From positions 1 to 24,013 of the forward strand of contig JBHJMP010001674.1 in assembly GCA_043381765.1 (NCBI GenBank): a stretch of 24,013 nt of DNA, read 5' to 3'. Below the pieces are notes generated by a model. That model was not told where the DNA came from. It searched no databases and worked only from the letters and a program-made list of their open reading frames with translations. Below are positions 9,181 to 24,013 of the stretch, piece by piece. This DNA is from Collodictyon triciliatum. Lineage: Eukaryota > CRuMs. The first letter of the stretch is position 1. Every line of letters begins with the position of its first letter. Made by a program: the position numbers and the translations under genes.

Positions 9181-11617
9181 TCAGAGTGTAGGGACAGTCT
9201 TTGATGGTGCTTGTGCCGCGTGCTTTTCAATATATTGAACGATGAGATACGAACTAGATTCGTTCATTGCTTGGATTACGGACTTCAAATCAGAAACCCC
9301 GTTTCTTACGCTTGTCCTTGACTCCTACGGATTGGATGACTTTAAACCGTTTGAACATATCTATCTTCTTTCAACATTGTGGAACTTCGGCACTTGAATC
9401 TGCAAAATAGAGAAAACCTGAACAGAAGTCGCACTGAGTTCGACGCTGCCGTGGTATTGATCAATGGAGCGGGAAAAGTCACGGTCAAATAAGAGATGGG
9501 AGTGGGACAGCCGGTCGTACAATTGACAGTTGTACTTTTCTATTTTGCATATAATGTCATGATCAAGGTATATATGAGATTATCTCATCAGGCATTCTAA
9601 AAGAATATCATATTGGATTGATATATAGAATTCAGGTAGCATGATTGAATGTTGCATCCGTTCGAAGAAAAAGTTATGCAGTTGCCAAGAATTGAAACAA
9701 ACGAATTTTGCTAGCGGCTTTTGGTATTAGAGTCCTTTATCCCATGGTGATGATTTTCATAAGGGAATAAGGAATGAAAAAAAAATTGTATTAGGTTCGA
9801 AAATGATTGTAAGAGCTTTCTCTAATTTTTTTTTTTATTAAATCAATGATATCAGTCAACCACATATTTAAAAAAGGTATGAACATGAGTACACTTCACA
9901 TACTCATATGAATCGAACGATGGCACTGGTTTGCCGAACTCGTATGGGTATTTAGACTTTTCTTCATCCTTATGCTTCGGGCCACTGCTTTTTTCGAGAA
10001 GACTGTTCTTGATTCCGTCGATAGAAAAGGGTGCAGGTTTTTTTCCATCCTAATTCCACATTATTTGTAACTTCATCTTGAAATTCAATCGATTGAGCTT
10101 GCTTGCATATCAACAATAAAATTTAAGTTGTTGTTGGATGAATCTATGCGTACAAAAAAATAACTAAAATGACTGCATGTTTTTCTCTTCAAGAAAAAAA
10201 AAATGAAAATAGTTCATATCAAGTAAAAAATAAATAAATTAAATTCAGATAAACCAGAACTGATGATTTCTTTTGGGCAGTGAAGTATTTGGCAAGCACA
10301 TCTGGCGATGCAGGTGAGCTTTCTTGGGCCCCTTCAGCCGGCTTGCTGGAGGGTTGAGTTTTTGTGGATGCATTTGATGGTGGTAAACTGAATATCTGCT
10401 TGATTGTTGCTGCAGTTGATGATTTGCTTGATTTCTTCTCTGTGTCTTCCTCTTTTGAAGGCGTATGCGACCTGCCATATCGTCTTCTTCTTGAACTCGT
10501 GGATCTCCTTTCGTTCTTTTCTGATTTTGATTCCTTATCTTTCGAGCTGTGTCCTGATGAAGAAGGGATTTTTGATGGACTCGGCCTTGGGGACCTGTCA
10601 TAAAGACCAATCTCGTTTGAGCCATCGACTGCCTTGGTCTTTCTGTTTGAGCGAACTTCTCCAGAATGCACAGATTCTACATCGGCTGCTTCTTCGTCGC
10701 CATTTTCATGCCTGGAACTGGACTTTTCCTTCTCTTTTTCCTTATCCCTAGACCGTGACTTTGACTTTGACTTTGATTTTGACTTTTCTAAATCGTGCCC
10801 ATCTTGATGCCCCTCGGGTAGTTCAGGTATAGAAGACGGGTCCTTAGAGCGGCGCTCTTTGGATCGCTTTTCCTTTTCCTTGTCCCTATCCTTGTCCCTA
10901 TCCTTGTCTCTTTCCTTGTCTCTTTCCTTGTCTCTTTCCTTGTCTCTTTCCTTGTCTTTCGATCTTTCCTTGTCCTTTGTTTTTTCTTTCTCCTTTGAAG
11001 AGCGCGACTTGCGGTGGACTTTTCTATCCTCTACAAACCCCCTCGGTGTAGCTGTTTGTAGAATAACCTCCTCCTCGTCTTCTCCTTCAATAACACGCGA
11101 CGCCAAATCTGACCCGCCTGAACGGCGAGGATCGCTGGAAAGACCGATTTGAGTGGATGATGCATCCATTATGATGGTGTCTGTAATCAGCATATTTCAA
11201 TAAATAGGAGTTATATGTTTAAGAATTCTCGTAAAGATTCATATAAAAAATAAACATTGAGTAAAGATATAATTGTATTATATAGCCCACATTTCGTAAA
11301 TGTTTCATGAGCCTAACAAGAATAATGTTAAAAAAATAAAAATTGGCTGAATACATATCTAAATAATTAACTAATGATAGAATGAACGATGCAATATATT
11401 GATTTCGCAGGGGATTTAATAAAGTCAAAAGAAGAGAGAGATTGAACAAGAGGTAGCTGAAGTTGGAGGAAGAGAACAAATGAGTGACTCTGTGAAAGAA
11501 AAAAAAGAAAAGGAAGAAGAAAAGACGTTGTAGTAGCTTGAACCGGAACGCACCTGTCGTGTGGCTCATGAGCGTTTCACCAGGAACATCACCAACACTT
11601 TCGTCCGACGGATCCAT
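9181..11617 (-). CDS. Unrecognised charged protein, Lys/Arg/Asp/Glu repeat-rich (466 aa)
   Basis: Five exons join in phase: 11554-11617, 10255-11180, 9900-10049, 9418-9534 and 9181-9324, ending in TGA. I chose the ATG at 11615-11617 because its 21 codons run into exon 2 in frame; an upstream exon hidden in the nearby gap cannot be excluded. Residues 1 to about 80 are acidic. From about 85 to 140 there is a DKER/DKDR repeat, followed by KSKSKSKSRSRDKEKEKEK and further Ser/Arg/Lys-rich disorder to about 300. This resembles the low-complexity part of SR-like or chromatin proteins and suggests a nuclear role. The C-terminal 150 residues are of normal composition (for example YPYEFGKPVPSFDSYEY, YDRLSHSHLLFDRDFSRSI, IQAMNESSSYLIVQYIEKHA), so a folded domain is likely there, but I do not recognise it. 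The junction at 9534/9900 is the weakest. Confidence 0.65.
10862..10985 (-). repeat. Codon-level repeat encoding DKER/DKDR array
   Basis: Tandem 12-base units within exon 2 of the charged-protein gene encode Asp-Lys-Glu-Arg and Asp-Lys-Asp-Arg. It is likely to vary in length between individuals. Confidence 0.85.
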
Positions 11618-11696
11618 CCGCACTCTGAAGCTACCCGCATAATTAGAAAACAGTGATGATAATGGCTGGAATAAAACAAAACAAAAAACAAAACAA

Positions 11697-11979
11697 NNNN
11701 NNNNNNNNNNNNNNNNNNNNNNNNNNNNNNNNNNNNNNNNNNNNNNNNNNNNNNNNNNNNNNNNNNNNNNNNNNNNNNNNNNNNNNNNNNNNNNNNNNNN
11801 NNNNNNNNNNNNNNNNNNNNNNNNNNNNNNNNNNNNNNNNNNNNNNNNNNNNNNNNNNNNNNNNNNNNNNNNNNNNNNNNNNNNNNNNNNNNNNNNNNNN
11901 NNNNNNNNNNNNNNNNNNNNNNNNNNNNNNNNNNNNNNNNNNNNNNNNNNNNNNNNNNNNNNNNNNNNNNNNNNNNNNN
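11697..11979. other. Assembly gap (N, 283 bases)
   Basis: Unknown bases, bounded on the left by an AAAAC-type repeat. The promoter or an upstream exon of the charged-protein gene could be hidden here. Confidence 1.
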
Positions 11980-12151
11980 ATCTTGATAGAGAACAGAAAG
12001 AGGGGGCAGATAAAATATTTGAAAAGAAAGAGTGTGAAGGTATATCATCACTAGAGAGGGTTTTTGACACAGCAGGCAGAATTAACGATAGGTTTTTACT
12101 TTTTAACGACCTGGAAGTTCATTTGAATCTTTGGAATTTCACTTTGGTGTC

Positions 12152-12157
12152 TTTATT
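12152..12157 (-). terminator. Candidate polyadenylation signal AATAAA
   Basis: AATAAA on the minus strand about 125 bases downstream of the STAND gene stop codon. Correct strand and plausible distance; not otherwise supported. Confidence 0.4.
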
Positions 12158-12282
12158 ATGACATTATGCTGCGAACAAAAAAATCATCACCTTAAAAAAT
12201 GATAAGAATTCCAGAGTAAAGCATACTAGTCATTCAATATCAAGGTACGAAGACTAGACTGTTTTCATGTAAGACTGTATTA

Positions 12283-21452
<9,170 letters not shown>

Positions 21453-22490
21453 GCTTGAGAACTATAGCATTTTTTCTTATTTCATATAAAACTTAACAAC
21501 AAATTGAACGATAGAATATTTTTTATCTTTGATTGTAAGCAAAATTTTATGGATAGTCCTTATTCATTATATTTCAAATATCTGTTGATGACATCAAATT
21601 ATTGTTTGGAAACTATTTGTGTGAAATAATATATTATTAGATATATCATATATTATAGCAAACAAAATTATGTTACTTGAAATACGTAAATTAAATCAAG
21701 TGAAAAGGTCACAAATAAAATTGATAATATCAAATCTTATCAACCAATCTATCATATAATTAGACATATATTATAGAGACCCTCAAAGAAAAAATGGTAA
21801 ATTCCCTTGGCAAAAAAATAAAAATCGGCGTAGAGAAAATATATAATTTTGATCATCAACTCCAAGGGCGATTGACATAATTCAAAAAAAAAAACGAATG
21901 GTCTGAGAAAAAATTATACTCTAATTGTACCCTGAAAATTTTTCTTTTAAAAAAAAGCAATACAACTTCCCATAGATATTTCAATATAAAAGTACTTTGA
22001 TATGATACAATATTCTGATTGATATAAGAAAACATGAGATAATAAAAACAAAAAAATCACGCTCGAGTGTGAAAGTTTGAACTTTGAATGAAAAACAGTG
22101 CTGGTGAATACTACAGTGTTAATTCTAAAACCGAAGAAATATTTATTGGTAAAGGCCAAAATATTTGGAATTTTTTTAAAAAAATTCGGCTGTAAACAAA
22201 GCCCCACTTGCTTTTAATTGATATGAAATAAATGGATACATGCCATGACCCCGAAGGTGCATTTTTCTCAGAAATATATAGGTTAACCTGAATGTTGTAT
22301 TAATCGGGAAAACATATATTATGCCATGAAAAGAGAGAAATTACAACTAAACATGAAAATGAATATAAAAATGAGCTTTTGATTTTAATCAAAACCTTAA
22401 AAAAAAACTTAACCTCGACTAGTAAATAAGAATAAGTGAAAAATTTGCGGGCGTTGCTTTTTGTGTTTCCTTCGCTTTGAAGTATCCCTT
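21453..22490. other. AT-rich intergenic spacer
   Basis: About 1 kb of very AT-rich DNA upstream of the STAND gene start and downstream of the RRM-like gene. It holds the STAND gene promoter, presumably. A minus-strand open frame at 21947-22207 has no family signature, starts in AT-rich sequence and is not supported as a gene. Confidence 0.55.
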
Positions 22491-22511
22491 CAACTATGTA
22501 GAGATGACTAC

Positions 22512-23487
22512 CTTGATGCCTCCTATATTAATCTTAATCACGTCAGTCTGAATGGGTAGTTTCAGGGGGGATTTCTTTCGGGGTTTGGAGATGTGCTGCT
22601 CTTGGGTCTTGCGATGTACGGGCTTGTCCAGCGTTGGTGGTGAAGGGCTCGAGTGCGAGGATTCTGAAGAGGAACCGAGATTTTCTTCCTTGTCATCGTC
22701 GCTGTCGCTGTATGCGCGTATCTGCTGTGAGTCTTGCGGACTCTGTTGTTGCCTGGCCTTGGCTTCCTTGACCCCGTTGCTGCTTGTCTGCTTGGCAGGT
22801 TATTCTATTTTGCGGGGCTTTTGCTTTTCGTTTCGTTATTCGCGGCTGATGGGCGCTCTTTGAGGATGCGCTTTGGACACTTTTTGCCCATGACCGTAAA
22901 CTTTGCAGGGAGCTTGTTCTTGTGACAAAGAAGCTTCACCACGGCTGTGTCTGTGAAGGAGCCTTTGTCCTTTTTGATCTCCACGTGGGACGGTCTGAAC
23001 GGCTTCAGCTCATCACGAAGGAGTTGTGGCCACACGTCCAGTGGTAGTTGTAGAGCATAACCGAGGACTCTGTTGGTTTACTTCTGCTGAAGCTGATCGT
23101 AATATCGATCAAACTTACCTGCTTCAGCTCCAGAAGCTTTCGGGCGTTTTCTGCAGTGTGGAAGGAAATCAGGCAAAGGCCTTCGCTGTCCGGTAAGCGT
23201 AATTGGATGGACTTTTCTCAAAGTTTGTTCGCTTTCAAGAAGGCGAGCGCATCTGTGAGTCTGCGGGCCTTGTTCTTGTTGTAAACGATTTGCTCGACCC
23301 CGTGCAAAAATAATGTCCGATCAGACAGACTTGCAGGCGGCTTCCTTGCACGGGTCTTTCTAGACTTACGCGCAACTCGGGGTTTTCTGTACCACTGTTG
23401 GAACCAGAAGAGCTGGCTGCAACTTGCAAAGCCTTCCATATAATTGTGGCTTGCTCTGATCTCCTCGTCTCGGCTTGTTTTTTCCAT
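22512..23487 (-). pseudogene. RNA-binding protein with RRM-like domains, apparently disrupted
   Basis: After a basic N-terminal stretch (ARKSRKTRARKPP), RTLFLHGVEQIV begins an RRM-like fold with helix ARRLTDALAFLKAN. A TGA at 23218-23220 interrupts the frame; immediately after it the same frame continues with SIQLRLPDSEGLCLISF and NARKLLELKQ, completing the fold. A good splice donor (GTAAGT) follows at about 23116. A second RRM-like segment (LQLPLDVWPQLLRDELKPF, HVEIKKDKGSF, VVKLL) is open at 22805-23060, but no acceptor joins it in phase. A Ser/Asp/Glu-rich tail (about 22512-22785) is open in yet another frame. Three faults suggest a pseudogene, or indel errors in this part of the assembly. 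The block is clearly richer in G and C than its surroundings. The exact RRM family is unknown. Confidence 0.5.
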
Positions 23488-23507
23488 CGGGTATCTATCA
23501 CGCTCAT

Positions 23508-24013
23508 TCTCTTATTCCAGCTCCATTGTTGATCTCCCTCGTGGCGTATACATCTGCGACGTGAATACTGCTTTAATTAAAAAAAAAATCGAACAATTAC
23601 ACAGAAGAGACAAGCGCAACTACTGTGCATCATGCCCGTGACTGAATGATGCTCGCCCTAATCATAAAGTTGGCAACGAACACAAGATGCACAGCCAACC
23701 ACAGCCGTCCTGAATAACAAAGGAAAGTGGCGCTCACGCAGACCAATCTCATACGACATCCCGTCTCTATTCTTTTTCCGCCTCAAGAACGAACGCTCGT
23801 CTAACGGTGCGCAGTCTACGCAGTTCTCGATGGCTATGGCTTACTCCAAATTCTTTCGATACAAAATATCGCCGCCGACACCCTACAAAAAGTCAAAACA
23901 TCAACAGTGGGGAGAAACACTGGGCATCACCCACACCCCGCTCACCGCGAGCTGGAGACAAGCACGAACCCCGCAAGTCCTTCCAAATCACCGCTCTCTA
24001 ATGCTTAATATCA
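23508..24013. other. No supported gene
   Basis: Short open frames on both strands have no recognisable family features. The stretch is GC-richer than most of the window and may be the 5' flank or first exons of the RRM-like gene. Confidence 0.4.

Larger units (their letters stand above)
11618..12282. other. Spacer with (AAAAC)n and assembly gap
   Basis: It lies between the 5' end of the charged-protein gene and the 3' end of the large STAND gene, both on the minus strand. Imperfect AAAAC units (about 11673-11696) lead into the gap. I see no exon in the known bases. Confidence 0.6.

Noticed and set aside
10859-11152. Plus-strand SLSLSL-rich frame
   Set aside because: Antisense translation of the DKER repeat.
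11219-12070. Minus-strand open frame of 283 residues across the second gap
   Set aside because: Mostly N and AT-rich noise. Only the short MDPSDESVGDVPGETLM part is supported, as the first exon of the charged-protein gene.
22494-22511. 18-base GT-AG intron GTAGTCATCTCTACATAG at the 3' end of the RRM-like gene
   Set aside because: It would join two open frames in phase, but all trustworthy introns here are 49 bases or longer, and the gene is already damaged.

Overview
The window is nuclear DNA from a eukaryote, probably a unicellular one. Coding regions are split by many GT-AG introns of roughly 50-300 bases. Intergenic and intronic DNA is very AT-rich. Simple repeats such as (TTA)n, (AAAAC)n and long A or T runs are abundant. 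The proteins are divergent members of eukaryote-only families (TFIIIC, a histone-fold protein, a DUF4062-NACHT-TPR protein). TGA and TAA both end long reading frames, so the standard code fits. I cannot name the species. A foraminiferan or another protist is possible, but this is only an impression.

Left part (1-8153, plus strand). A homopolymer-like repeat opens the window. A histone-fold protein of the POLE4/Dpb3/CHRAC type with a very acidic N-terminus follows (254-1447, last exon uncertain). Next comes a 20-exon gene for a TFIIIC subunit 5 / tau95 homologue (2919-8153) of about 655 residues, whose exon phases join cleanly from start to stop. Both proteins act on DNA in the nucleus.

Middle (8154-12282). 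There are two assembly gaps at simple repeats. Between them lies a five-exon minus-strand gene (9181-11617) for an unrecognised 466-residue Lys/Arg/Asp/Glu-rich nuclear-looking protein. It converges on the TFIIIC gene.

Right part (12283-21452, minus strand). This is the most interesting object in the window: a single gene model of 33 exons encoding about 2,047 residues. Its domain order is calponin-homology-like, DUF4062, NACHT-type STAND ATPase, kinesin-light-chain-type TPRs, a duplicated helical repeat, pentapeptide repeats, six WD40 repeats and a Sel1-like C-terminus. It combines the layouts of NPHP3 (DUF4062-NACHT-TPR) and TEP1/NWD1/HET-E (NACHT-WD40) in one chain and resembles an NLR-like sensor or scaffold. 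One TPR exon carries an apparent single-base deletion.

Far right (21453-24013). About 1 kb of AT-rich spacer is followed by a noticeably GC-richer block. This block holds a minus-strand RNA-binding (RRM-like) gene that looks broken: an in-frame TGA and two joints that do not keep frame.

Other points are a 24-base sequence found in two identical and two diverged copies, one of them flanked by a perfect 16-base direct repeat like a target-site duplication, and a 10-base minisatellite in an intron. Splice sites and exon joins were worked out by hand from phase, GT/AG signals and family similarity. No alignment or database search was run.
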